Positions 7,689-16,557 of a DNA stretch of 44,525 nucleotides are shown here, piece by piece. Position numbers and translations under genes: made by a program. The first letter of the stretch is position 1, and the number at the start of each line of letters is the position of its first letter. Source of the stretch: Lachnospiraceae bacterium. Lineage in GTDB: Bacteria; Bacillota; Clostridia; Lachnospirales; Lachnospiraceae. The DNA lies in the NCBI GenBank assembly GCA_017552985.1, contig JAFZNO010000005.1:1-44525 (forward strand), in the 5' to 3' direction. The notes under the pieces were generated by a model that made no database searches, was not told the DNA's origin, and was given only the letters and a program-made list of their open reading frames with translations.

Positions 7689-7997
7689 TCAAATATTGAG
7701 ACGGACCCTGCGTGAAACGGGCGTGCCGATGCCAAAAACGTCATCTGCAGCCGCCGGCTTACGTCCAAAAATAGCAGCAAGAACGCATAAGAACCCTGCC
7801 AGCACGGCACCGTCCTTGACGTTGTTTACAAGCTGAATGCATGCGTCCAGGCAAAAACAGATCTCACAGTCTTCCCCGGAGCATTCGTGCCCTGATTCAT
7901 ACGCCATAAAGGAAAACATGAAAAGAACGCAGCAAACTACCGCCGCTGCCGTAATCATGGAAAGTATTCTTCTCTCTTTTCCAAAAAAGCGCATCAT
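7689..7997 (-). CDS. small Cys-rich membrane protein heading the zinc operon
   Basis: A 102-residue protein with two membrane helices (about residues 15-32 and 60-75) separated by a short, probably extracellular loop with Cys, His and acidic residues: ESGHECSGEDCEICFCLDAC. The H-x-C, C-E-x-C and C-x-C spacing looks suited to zinc binding. The ATG at 7997 is preferred; a TTG seven codons earlier is possible, and a second ATG follows at once. It is the first gene after the promoter and operator, so it is co-regulated with ZnuABC-type transport. I do not recognise a named family; a metal-trapping or sensing membrane partner is an inference. Confidence 0.6.
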   Translation of the reverse strand: MMRFFGKERRILSMITAAAVVCCVLFMFSFMAYESGHECSGEDCEICFCLDACIQLVNNVKDGAVLAGFLCVLAAIFGRKPAAADDVFGIGTPVSRRVRLNI

Positions 7998-8025
7998 GTC
8001 CTTGGCCTCTGCAAACAAAAAAGTC

Positions 8026-8050
8026 CTAAATGCAATTCATTTGCATTTAG
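8026..8050. promoter_or_regulatory. perfect 10-bp inverted repeat, candidate zinc-repressor (Zur/Fur-type) operator
   Basis: CTAAATGCAA (8026-8035), spacer TTCAT, TTGCATTTAG (8041-8050). It begins one base past the -10 box of the zinc-operon promoter and covers the expected transcription start, a classic repressor position. The AATGCAA-N5-TTGCATT core has the size and symmetry of Fur/Zur-family sites, but no such regulator is encoded in the window, so the protein is inferred. Confidence 0.7.
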
Positions 8051-8051
8051 A

Positions 8052-8079
8052 ACTATATCACTTTCTCAGAATTTGTCAA
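8052..8079 (-). promoter_or_regulatory. strong SigA-type promoter of the zinc operon
   Basis: On the minus strand TTGACA (8074-8079), a 16-base spacer and TATAGT (8052-8057). It fires toward 7997 and sits directly next to the inverted repeat at 8026-8050. It is the only clear promoter upstream of the five zinc-operon genes. Confidence 0.75.
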
Positions 8080-8144
8080 GTGCTTTCCATTCTCTTTTGC
8101 CCCAACTTTTCCTTTCCTTTTGCCCATCCGCGGTCTTTTTACGG

Positions 8145-9986
8145 TTATGGAATGCTCTCGGACGCACAGACGCTGCCAAAGCCCACCTTCTCATTTGGAT
8201 AAACCGTCTCCCCGCGGATAGGTTGTGCGCCGCCCCGAAGATAAGCCTTGATCTTTTCACCGTACAAATAGGGATCCTTTCCGCGGATGATCCCCCATTC
8301 CATCAAAAGCGCCGCGCTGCCGCTGACGATTGGCGTGCTAAAGGAAGTGCCCGTATTGTAGGAAAAGCCCCCGAGAATGTCCGGCGCCAGAATCCCCACG
8401 CCTGGGGCCACCAGATCAGGCTTGGCCGTCCCATATCCCGTGCGCTCTCCCAGGGCGCTCGTCATCCCATAACCTCTGCCCGAAAAATCTGCATAGGATT
8501 CAAAGGCCGGATCATACGCCCCAACCGTGATCACCTTCGATGCCGATCCGGGAATGGTCAGCGTCCTCTCCGGAGTTGGTTCCAAAAAGCCAGTTCCCCG
8601 GTTTCTGGTCACGGCCGACGGCAGGTAAAAGGAATAGGCACCCGTGACAATCCTGACGGGTTCCAACACAAAGCGCCAGATTCCCTCCTGCAAGAAGGTT
8701 CCCGGCTCCTGCGGCAACAGCTCCAAATAAATCTCCTGCGACGCGGAATATGGCGTTGGCTCCCCGAAATAAACCAGGATCCGCGCATCCTCCACCCGCA
8801 GCACGTAGCCTCCGCCGTCAGCCCCCTGGCGCTCCGGCATGAGGCTGACCGTCGTTCCCCCGGGGGCTCGGAGCAAAATGCGAAACTGATCGCCGTAATA
8901 CTTCCAAAGCTGCACGCTTAAGTGGCGCTCATAGCCTGCGATCGCCAGATCGACCAGTTTTCTCTCGGTAAGCCTTCCCGAGACGTGACCCGAGGAATTC
9001 CCTTCGTTGCCACTGCCCACGCAGATCACGCACCTACCGATCTCCGCCGCGTTGTCAAGGAAGCGTTCCAACAGCGTGCTGCCGTCATGGGCGCCGTAGG
9101 TGTTGCCAAAGCTTAAGTTAATGACCAGCGGCTCCCCAAGCTCCTGACCCTTTCTCACGCAGTAGGTCACGGCCCGCAGGATTTCCGTCGTCTTCGAGTA
9201 TCCCATGAGATCGCCGTTATTTCCTCCCAGCTTTACGATCAAAAGATCCGCCCCCGGAGCCACGCCCAGATAGGAAGGCGTCTGGGACGCTGCTGCGATG
9301 CCTGCGACGGCAGTTCCGTGGCCCGACACGTCAATCGTGGGCATACGCTCGAAGCGCTCCGTCTCCGTCGGCAGCGCCAGCGTCTCATTGATCCATGCCG
9401 CGTCAAATTCCACGCCCTCCCGGAAGCCTTGGGGCGGGCCTGGGAGCCGTGTCCCGTCCGGCGTGATGGTCTGGTCCCAGAAATAGCGGATTCTCGTGGA
9501 TCCGTCCTCCTTCCGGAACTCGCTTCTTTGATATGCAATGCCGCTGTCGATCACGGCGACGAGTACGCCCGCCCCACTCAAAAAAGGGTCCCTGGCGGTC
9601 ACGCTTGCAATGCAGGCGCGCGCCGAGGGCCCTTCCTGAACAAAATAGAAATTCTTGGGCTTTTCCACGTATTCAATTTGCGGATTGGCGCTGACCTCGT
9701 CCACCAGCGATTCCGGCACGGTGAGAATGGCATATCCCGCAATGAGCGGCTCCACAAGGATTCGCGCGTCTTCCAGCGCCAGGGACTCCCCACGATCTCT
9801 CAGCGCCGAGGCTTCCCCAGAATCCACCCTTCTGCCAAGGGTTGCCGGATCTCCGTTATACTTCACGATCAGCTCCCAGGTTTTCGCCCCGGGATCATAT
9901 CCCACGTTCAGGTTCAGCGTCTCCTCCCTGACTTCCTCCGGCGTTTCCAGCGCAAGATTCAACTGATTTTCAAGCTTTTGGGACAT
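8145..9986 (-). CDS. subtilisin-like serine protease (S8 family, Csp-like)
   Basis: A 613-residue protease without a signal peptide. The first 100-odd residues form a prodomain-like region (KLENQLNLALETPEE...). The triad is intact: Asp147 in AVIDSG, His223 in SGHGTAVAG and Ser548 in GTSFSTP, with the oxyanion region near CVGSGNEGNS. Between the His and Ser blocks lies a beta-rich insertion of about 150 residues, as in the Csp (spore-germination) proteases of Clostridia, many of whose Lachnospiraceae relatives have unknown roles. The ATG at 9986 (AGGGG upstream) and the one at 10007 (AAGGA close upstream) are both possible. It is the last gene of the galactoside operon, 35 bases after the alpha-galactosidase gene; why a protease sits there is unclear. 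Confidence 0.85.
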   Translation of the reverse strand: MSQKLENQLNLALETPEEVREETLNLNVGYDPGAKTWELIVKYNGDPATLGRRVDSGEASALRDRGESLALEDARILVEPLIAGYAILTVPESLVDEVSANPQIEYVEKPKNFYFVQEGPSARACIASVTARDPFLSGAGVLVAVIDSGIAYQRSEFRKEDGSTRIRYFWDQTITPDGTRLPGPPQGFREGVEFDAAWINETLALPTETERFERMPTIDVSGHGTAVAGIAAASQTPSYLGVAPGADLLIVKLGGNNGDLMGYSKTTEILRAVTYCVRKGQELGEPLVINLSFGNTYGAHDGSTLLERFLDNAAEIGRCVICVGSGNEGNSSGHVSGRLTERKLVDLAIAGYERHLSVQLWKYYGDQFRILLRAPGGTTVSLMPERQGADGGGYVLRVEDARILVYFGEPTPYSASQEIYLELLPQEPGTFLQEGIWRFVLEPVRIVTGAYSFYLPSAVTRNRGTGFLEPTPERTLTIPGSASKVITVGAYDPAFESYADFSGRGYGMTSALGERTGYGTAKPDLVAPGVGILAPDILGGFSYNTGTSFSTPIVSGSAALLMEWGIIRGKDPYLYGEKIKAYLRGGAQPIRGETVYPNEKVGFGSVCASESIP

Positions 9987-10021
9987 TTGTTTCCCCTGCC
10001 AAGACATGAATTCCTTATATT

Positions 10022-12508
10022 CTATGCTTCCTTATTCTCCTGTGCCTCAAAGTAAAGTCTCGCCCCAAAATCAGGATAATACCTCACCTGATCATTATAA
10101 CCCGTTCCGCCGAAGGGCTGTTTCAGGTTCACGCCGCCCCGCATGAGCACGTCGCCCCGAAGGAGATAATTCTCCGTCTCCCCGTCCAGCTTCACGAACT
10201 TCGCCACCATATTGTGCAGCAGGGAATCCTGCTTGACGTGAATGGGCGCGACCGTGTTGACAAGGTCTCCAAAGCCTTTGACGTTGTATTTCAGCTCCCG
10301 GTTCGTAAACTGATAGATTCTCTCTGGATCCAGCGCTCTCGCGCGAAGCCGCATGGAATGCGAGTTTGGAATGGCGAAGCGCTGAAGCAACGCAATGAAC
10401 TCTCTTGTACGATCTTCAGACACACAGTACCACTCCTGCAGATTTCCTGCGCCATCCCATAAGTTGCTGACGCCATGCCCGTCTTGACTTCCCGCGAAAC
10501 TCTTCCCGCGAATCCAACAACCAAACTGCAAAACGCTGCGCCATTCTTTATAAAGCGAGATCTGTGCCTTGATCGCCTCCAAGTCCTCTTTTTTTGCGTC
10601 AATCAAATTAAGTTCATATCCCAGCACGCCAAAGCATGCCACCGCAAAGCGCGTCTCCAATGGCGTAACGCGAAGCGTCTGGTGATTCGGGCAGGAAGAT
10701 ACGTGCGCACTGATCACGGACTGCGGATAACCATGGCCATAACCATTTTGGATCTCCGCCCGGCACAGCGCATCCGTGTTGTCACTTGCCCAGATCTGCG
10801 GGAAGTAGCATAAAATGCCAAGGTCAAATCGGTTGCCGCCGGACGCGCAACCCTCAAACAGAATCTCGGGAAAGGCTTCCGTGAGTTCCTTCATGCACCG
10901 GTACAGCCCCATTTGATACCGGTGAACCACCTCGCCCTGCCGCTCCTTCGGCAGCGCCTGCGAATAAGCGTCACTGAAAACGCGGTTCATGTCCCATTTT
11001 ACGTAAGAAATATTGGCGGATGAAAAGACTCTGCTCATCTCGTCAATTATATATTGCTGCACCTCCGGATTACTCAAATCCAGGATTCTCTGGTTCCGTC
11101 CCTCACTGTGTGCCTTCCCCGGCACCTCCAGAACCCATTCCGGATGGGCGCGGTAGAGATCACTGTCCACGTTGACCATCTCTGGCTCCACCCAGATCCC
11201 GAAATCCAGTCCCATGGCATTGATCTTCTTGGCCAAGCCCTTTAGGCCCCCGGGCAACTTTTTCTTGTTCTCCGTCCAATCCCCCAGCGAGGAGGTATCG
11301 TCATCCCTCTTTCCAAACCAGCCGTCATCTAAGACAAAGAGCTCAATCCCGACGCTCTTCGCCGTCTCCGCAAGCTTTAATAATTTCGACTCGTTAAAGT
11401 CAAAATAAAAGGCTTCCCAGCTGTTTAACAGGACTGGCCTCTCCTTCTTTTTCCACTTGCCCCGGACAACGTGCTCACGCACAAAGGCGTGCAGGTTTTT
11501 GCTCATGCCATTTCGTCCCGCGGCGGAAAAGGTCATGGCTGCCTCCGGCGTTTCAAAGCACTCTCCCGGTTCCAAGTGCCACGCGAAGCCTTGCGGATGG
11601 ATGCCGGAAACCACCCTGGTCTTGCCATACGGACTCACCTCCATGGCTTCATAATGGTTTCCACTGTAGATCAAGTGAAATCCTACGCACTCACCGTGAT
11701 CCTCCGAAGTATCACGCTTTTCCAGGAAGAAAAAAGGATTGGCGCGATTTGAGGACGTGCCCGTCGAAGAGGAAAGCACGTACTTCCCGCCGGTCAGCGG
11801 GATACGGTTCTCACGCATCTCCCTCGTCCAAGCTCCGGTAAAGCTCCGCACGATCCAATCGTCCTCATCCAGATCCACCAAGAGGCTCAAAAGACGTTCC
11901 ACCGTCACGGGATCTTTTCCTTCGTTCACCAGCACGACATTTCTGGCAATGACGTTGCAATCTTCATATACCCAATAATACAGTTCCAGCCGAAGCTGCT
12001 GCCAGGCGTCCTTCAAGATGACCTTCAGTTGCTGCACCTTCCCTGCTTCATCATAAGATCCAGGCAATGTTTGAAATAGCTGTTTTCCCGTACTGATCTC
12101 ATGGCTGTCGTAGACGAAATCCAGCGTCCTCACGCCGTCCTTCCCAATGACCTCCGCCATGGGCTCCCGTACGTCGCCCTTGCCGGCTGCAGAACATTCC
12201 AGCGCGCAATACTCCGGCGAAAAGCTCTTGTCCTCCTGGTCATAACACAGGGAATTTCCAGGAGCAAAGGCCTGCTTCTCAGCGAGGGCTTCCACTTGAC
12301 TCTCAACCAGCTTCCCCGCAAGCTCTTCTTCATGCCCTTCGACCAAATTCCCTGCAAGTTCTTCTTCCTGCTCCGCGGCCGCGCTTCTAAGCAGGTCGAT
12401 TTTTTCTCCATAATAAACATGTTCGAGCAGCCCGTTAGGGCGTGCCCGAAACACGTAAGTCGTATCTTTTGTTGACAGTTCAAACCATCGATTCCATTCC
12501 CTGATCAT
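10022..12508 (-). CDS. alpha-galactosidase, GH36
   Basis: An 828-residue enzyme that removes terminal alpha-galactose from oligosaccharides such as melibiose or raffinose; no signal peptide, so cytoplasmic. It shows the GH36 layout: N-terminal beta-supersandwich, central TIM barrel, C-terminal sheet. The nucleophile is Asp506 in YVKWDMNR and the acid/base is Asp576 in ASDNTDA; LDDGWFG, EGCASGGNRFD and a WVEPEMV block are also intact. It is about 90-100 residues longer than typical family members of 730; part of the excess is a repetitive insertion at residues 48-83. The gene is fourth in an operon with a TetR regulator, a GH2 enzyme and a sugar symporter, fitting intracellular breakdown of imported galactosides. 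Confidence 0.92.
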   Translation of the reverse strand: MIREWNRWFELSTKDTTYVFRARPNGLLEHVYYGEKIDLLRSAAAEQEEELAGNLVEGHEEELAGKLVESQVEALAEKQAFAPGNSLCYDQEDKSFSPEYCALECSAAGKGDVREPMAEVIGKDGVRTLDFVYDSHEISTGKQLFQTLPGSYDEAGKVQQLKVILKDAWQQLRLELYYWVYEDCNVIARNVVLVNEGKDPVTVERLLSLLVDLDEDDWIVRSFTGAWTREMRENRIPLTGGKYVLSSSTGTSSNRANPFFFLEKRDTSEDHGECVGFHLIYSGNHYEAMEVSPYGKTRVVSGIHPQGFAWHLEPGECFETPEAAMTFSAAGRNGMSKNLHAFVREHVVRGKWKKKERPVLLNSWEAFYFDFNESKLLKLAETAKSVGIELFVLDDGWFGKRDDDTSSLGDWTENKKKLPGGLKGLAKKINAMGLDFGIWVEPEMVNVDSDLYRAHPEWVLEVPGKAHSEGRNQRILDLSNPEVQQYIIDEMSRVFSSANISYVKWDMNRVFSDAYSQALPKERQGEVVHRYQMGLYRCMKELTEAFPEILFEGCASGGNRFDLGILCYFPQIWASDNTDALCRAEIQNGYGHGYPQSVISAHVSSCPNHQTLRVTPLETRFAVACFGVLGYELNLIDAKKEDLEAIKAQISLYKEWRSVLQFGCWIRGKSFAGSQDGHGVSNLWDGAGNLQEWYCVSEDRTREFIALLQRFAIPNSHSMRLRARALDPERIYQFTNRELKYNVKGFGDLVNTVAPIHVKQDSLLHNMVAKFVKLDGETENYLLRGDVLMRGGVNLKQPFGGTGYNDQVRYYPDFGARLYFEAQENKEA
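12260..12367 (-). repeat. 36-bp tandem repeat inside the GH36 gene
   Basis: Three in-frame 12-codon units encode EEELAGNLVEGH, EEELAGKLVESQ and a decayed VEALAEKQAFAP (residues 48-83). The first two differ at only a few positions. The block sits in a surface region of the N-terminal domain, just before the conserved FAPGN stretch, and looks like a duplication-born insertion. Confidence 0.7.
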
Positions 12509-12579
12509 GCCTTACTCCCCATTTCCAATGCCCCAAATGCGACAGGGCATTCCGTTTGCAGTCATGCTCTAGCTTCTTT

Positions 12580-13962
12580 TTATTTCTTCAGCTGTTCGGT
12601 GATTTCCTGCACCTTTTCTTCCGTCAGGATGAACTTCTTTGCAAACACGACGATTGCGATGAATAGTCCGATCACGGGAAGGATGGTCATGGTCATGCGC
12701 AGTCCCATTTTTGCGGAATTTGATACGTCCTTCGCAAAGTCAATCACCTGCTCTGCTTCCGTCGTCTCTTCACTGGACAAGTGATTCAGCGACAGGCAAA
12801 TGGATGCGGCAAATACTGCAATGCCGGATGCCAGTTTCACGACAAAGGTCTGCATGGAAAAGATCACGGATTCATCTCTTCTGCCATTCTTTAGTTCGCC
12901 GTAATCCACCGTATTGGCCAGGAAAATCGTCGTCAGTACCTGTAGCACGCCGTTTGCGGCAAAGATGAAAAATCCTGGGATAAACAAAACATAAACATTG
13001 GACATGTTGATGAACGCGATGGCAAACAGTACCACGTAGCCTATGATCGCGCTGGCGAGCGTGATATAGAAAATCTTGACGTTTGAGAATTTCTTTCGAA
13101 GCAAAGGATATGCCACCATCATGGCCAAAATCTGGATTGCGCCACCAAACATGTTAAACAGAGTGTAGCTATTATACCAGTCCGTTCCGCCAAAGTCATA
13201 CTTGAAAAAATAGATGACCAAATTGGATGTCACGTAGATGGAGGTGTTGATCAGCACAATTGCGATCACGACTACCATGGCCTGGTCATTACTGACAAGA
13301 GCCTTAAACATCTGTCCCACGGAGGGAGATTCCACGTTGACCGTCGATTTTTCCTTAACGGTAAAGCAAGTGGCGGCAATAAAAACCACAAAGAGAACGG
13401 CAACGATCACCGTAAACCACATAAATCCCATTCGCTCATTATTTCCACCAATGGCATGCACGATCTGCATCGTAAAGACAATGATGAGTGCGGAGCCAAC
13501 GCTGGCACAGGATCTGGCAAGCGTCGTCAAGCCTTCCCTCTCCTTTCCCGACTTCGTGAAAGCCGGGATCATGGACCAATACGGGATGTCCATCATCGTG
13601 TAGGTTACGCCCCAGAGAATGTAAGTGACGGCAGCATAAGCCACGAGTCCCTTGCCATCCAGCTTAGGAGGCGCCGAAAACATCAAGACCAGGATCACCG
13701 CATTTGTTATGGTGCCGATCATCAGCCAGGGACGGAACTTTCCCCACTTGGTATTCGTCTTTGCCACGATCACTCCCATGATGGGATCATTAAAAGCATC
13801 AAAGATTCTGGCGGCAAGCAAAATCACGCCCATTGCAAAAGCGCTCACGCCAAGGACGTCCTGGAAATAATACAGCACGTAGCTCGCTGAAAGCATGTAG
13901 ACCATGTCTTTTCCAACGGCACCCAGACCGTAGGATACCTTTTCCTTCATCGATAATCTCAT
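12580..13962 (-). CDS. glycoside-pentoside-hexuronide:cation symporter (MelB-like)
   Basis: A 460-residue, twelve-helix transporter of normal family length. The opening MKEKVSYGLGAVGKDMVY, the AARIFDAFNDPIMG block with Asp residues for cation binding, and KWGKFRPWL in the loop between helices 2 and 3 are hallmarks of the GPH family. AAGGAGG seven bases upstream supports the ATG at 13962. It lies between the GH2 and GH36 genes, so it most likely imports a galactoside or related glycoside with Na+ or H+ that the two hydrolases then cleave. The exact sugar cannot be read from sequence. Confidence 0.9.
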   Translation of the reverse strand: MRLSMKEKVSYGLGAVGKDMVYMLSASYVLYYFQDVLGVSAFAMGVILLAARIFDAFNDPIMGVIVAKTNTKWGKFRPWLMIGTITNAVILVLMFSAPPKLDGKGLVAYAAVTYILWGVTYTMMDIPYWSMIPAFTKSGKEREGLTTLARSCASVGSALIIVFTMQIVHAIGGNNERMGFMWFTVIVAVLFVVFIAATCFTVKEKSTVNVESPSVGQMFKALVSNDQAMVVVIAIVLINTSIYVTSNLVIYFFKYDFGGTDWYNSYTLFNMFGGAIQILAMMVAYPLLRKKFSNVKIFYITLASAIIGYVVLFAIAFINMSNVYVLFIPGFFIFAANGVLQVLTTIFLANTVDYGELKNGRRDESVIFSMQTFVVKLASGIAVFAASICLSLNHLSSEETTEAEQVIDFAKDVSNSAKMGLRMTMTILPVIGLFIAIVVFAKKFILTEEKVQEITEQLKK

Positions 13963-14045
13963 GTGACTTCCTCCTTGATCCCAAACTTTCTGCTCCCAAT
14001 CTTTCGGATCCTAAACTGCCAAATCCCCTTCGACCGAGAGCTGCA

Positions 14046-16541
14046 TTACGCCTCGATTGTAAATTCCAATTCCAAAGGTTCTGCTCCCCGGGATTTCACG
14101 ATCAGCTTTCCGCTGCCGCTCTTTCCAAGGGTTTTTACGTAGGTTCCCGTCATGCCGCCCTGAAAGGCAACGATGCTTGGACCGACAAGTTCAATTTCTC
14201 CCTGCACTTCAAAAGTCACGGGATCATTGCAAAAACTCAAAAGATTTCCAAATTCATCCTGCATTTGGATGCGGACGGCCGCCACGTCATAGGTTTGATC
14301 CTCCTTCAGCGCCACGTGATCCGCACCGCCAAAGAGCTTCAAACCATGCATGGGTTGTTTCTCCACCGTCTTTACCACCTTGCCGTCCTTGATGGCGTCA
14401 AACCGGTATGCCGTGGAGGTTCCTCCCCAGTCGCCCACGTACTTGTTGTAAAGCTCCGTCGCGCGTTCCATGGTGATCTGCTTCGTGGCAATCAGCTTTG
14501 CCGCCGCAAGCTTTGTTTCCAAGGAAAGATTATTGAGTCCCACCCTGGCCACGTCGTTCATGATTTTCTTGACTTCTCTGGCCTGTCTGGGCTTCATGCC
14601 CTCCTTCGTCACCAGCACGTCGCCCACGAAATCATCAACTACCAACGGGCCATGCGGCAAATAGGGATAAGGGGAATCCTCCTTCCGGAATTCCTGCACA
14701 AATTCACCATTCTTATACATTTTCACGGAATCTGCATTCGTAAAAAGATAAACCAGGCCACGATTGCATCCGGGATGTTCCCCAATGTCCATGGAAGAAC
14801 TCGGCACCAGCGTCGGCACGGCATCCTGCTGGCTCAGGTAGACTGCTGCCGCAAGCTTTGGATTCCGGAACGGATCCATCACGCCGTGATAACAGATCCT
14901 GTCACCGCTTCCAAAATCCTTATGCGTGTTATAGTCGAACATACACCAGCCAAAGGAGCCTGAAATGTCTTCCTCCTGCGCAACCGCCTCCAAGACGTTT
15001 GCGTGCCGCAGGGCATGCTCCACGCGCCTGTCCTCACAGTCAAAGGCCTTCGTGGGAAACATGTGACCATTGTACTCCGTGATGAGATAAGGCTTCGTCA
15101 CGTCCGAAGTCACGTTCTTTTTGGGCTCACACCCCTTATTATTTCCTTCATGTACAAATTCGTTATAGGTATAAACGTCCTCCAGAAGATGACTCTTTTT
15201 GATGGCACGGACGCCTCCCGTCTGTCTTGTGGGATCCAGGCGTTTCGCCTCAGCATTCGTCCTCTCGTAAAATGCGTCATCATCCATGGATTCATTGATC
15301 CTGACGCCCCAGATGATGATGGAGGGGTGATTCCGATATTGCAGGATCATGTCCCTGACGTTCCTGACCGCCTGTTCCTTCCATTCCTCATCACCGATAT
15401 GCTGCCAACCCGGCATCTCCGTAAAGACCATCAATCCCAGTTCGTCACATCTGTCCAGAAAATAATGGCTCTGGGGATAATGTGAGGTTCTCACGGCATT
15501 GACGCCAAGCTCATGCTTCAAGATTTCCGCATCATTGACCTGGAGGGATTTGGGCGCTGCATATCCGATATACGGATAGCTCTGATGACGGTTCAGACCG
15601 CGGATCTTGAGCTTTCTTCCATTCAGATAAAAGCCGTCCCTGCGGAACTTTACAGTGCGGAATCCGAACACGTCTACTCGCTCATCCAACATCACGTCGC
15701 CTTGGAATAACTGTGTTTTCAGCTGATACAGGGCAGGATTCTCCACGTCCCAGAGAACGATCTCCCCGAGTTCTTCCATGCCGTCCACCGCATAGTCCGT
15801 CGCCCCGTATATGCCTTCCTCTCCGCCGAACCTGCTGGCGCGCTTTGCCGTCTTTTCAGGCTCCGCGTCAGAAGAGAGCTTCTTCTCTCCAAGATATACG
15901 TATTCTCCCAGATCCTTTCTCCGAAGAAACTGCTTCACCTGGTACGCAACCGGCTCGGCAAGACCACTCAGCCTTGCCGCCGCAAAGCACGCGGAATTCA
16001 CCTTTATGCGGCTCCTGACACGCCTTCCCGTCATCTGTACTGTAGAGGTAAACACGTCCTCCAAAAAGGCTTCCTCAAACAAATCCAAATACGCGTCGCG
16101 GTAGATTCCGCCAAAAGTCATGTAATCGATCACAAAACCGAAGGGCGGCTCGTTTAGCGTCTCCCTGCTGTCCACTTCCACGGCAAGGACGTTATCCTCA
16201 CCCAGCATTAGCTTTCCCGTTAATTCCATGCTAAACGCCGTGTATCCGCAGTGATGCTCCCCAATCTGCTTACCATTTAGGAACACCCTGCAGGCATGTC
16301 CGACGCCGTCAAAGGTCAGCCGGATGCGCTTTCCCTTCCACTCGGCAGGAGCAAAAAGGATCCGTCTGTAGCCGCTGACCATCTGATAAATGCTCTCATC
16401 AAAATAGTGCAGAGGCGTCTCCTTACAGGTGTGCGGAAGGCGCACCTCCTCGAGGCTGCCCGCATATTCTTTTTTCGTCAGTTCTTCCGAGAACTGCTCC
16501 GTAAATCCCCACCTGTCATCCAGGTAAATCCTTTGTCCCAT
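14046..16541 (-). CDS. glycoside hydrolase family 2 (beta-galactosidase/beta-glucuronidase-like)
   Basis: An 831-residue cytoplasmic glycosidase. The N-terminal sugar-binding domain carries YRRILFAP and GVGHACRVFLNGKQIGEHHCGYTAF; the linker region and TIM barrel follow (IRGLNRHQSYPYIG, AVRTSHYPQS). The acid/base is Glu417 in WGVRINES and the nucleophile is Glu489 in LITEYNGH. The C-terminal 250 residues are an extra beta domain of the kind seen in longer GH2 members. The ATG at 16541 is preferred over an upstream TTG because GGAGG lies five bases before it. It follows the TetR gene by 16 bases. Beta-galactosidase is favoured by the neighbouring alpha-galactosidase, but other GH2 activities are possible. 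Confidence 0.88.
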   Translation of the reverse strand: MGQRIYLDDRWGFTEQFSEELTKKEYAGSLEEVRLPHTCKETPLHYFDESIYQMVSGYRRILFAPAEWKGKRIRLTFDGVGHACRVFLNGKQIGEHHCGYTAFSMELTGKLMLGEDNVLAVEVDSRETLNEPPFGFVIDYMTFGGIYRDAYLDLFEEAFLEDVFTSTVQMTGRRVRSRIKVNSACFAAARLSGLAEPVAYQVKQFLRRKDLGEYVYLGEKKLSSDAEPEKTAKRASRFGGEEGIYGATDYAVDGMEELGEIVLWDVENPALYQLKTQLFQGDVMLDERVDVFGFRTVKFRRDGFYLNGRKLKIRGLNRHQSYPYIGYAAPKSLQVNDAEILKHELGVNAVRTSHYPQSHYFLDRCDELGLMVFTEMPGWQHIGDEEWKEQAVRNVRDMILQYRNHPSIIIWGVRINESMDDDAFYERTNAEAKRLDPTRQTGGVRAIKKSHLLEDVYTYNEFVHEGNNKGCEPKKNVTSDVTKPYLITEYNGHMFPTKAFDCEDRRVEHALRHANVLEAVAQEEDISGSFGWCMFDYNTHKDFGSGDRICYHGVMDPFRNPKLAAAVYLSQQDAVPTLVPSSSMDIGEHPGCNRGLVYLFTNADSVKMYKNGEFVQEFRKEDSPYPYLPHGPLVVDDFVGDVLVTKEGMKPRQAREVKKIMNDVARVGLNNLSLETKLAAAKLIATKQITMERATELYNKYVGDWGGTSTAYRFDAIKDGKVVKTVEKQPMHGLKLFGGADHVALKEDQTYDVAAVRIQMQDEFGNLLSFCNDPVTFEVQGEIELVGPSIVAFQGGMTGTYVKTLGKSGSGKLIVKSRGAEPLELEFTIEA

Positions 16542-16557
16542 GCCTTCCTCCAAAATC

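Noticed and set aside
8073-8921. 282-codon plus-strand frame opposite the S8 protease
   Set aside because: Antisense to the conserved Ser block of the protease; no start signal or recognisable protein character.
13833-14963. 376-codon plus-strand frame opposite the GH2 gene
   Set aside because: Lies opposite a gene with intact catalytic motifs, has no ribosome binding site and a composition typical of antisense shadows.
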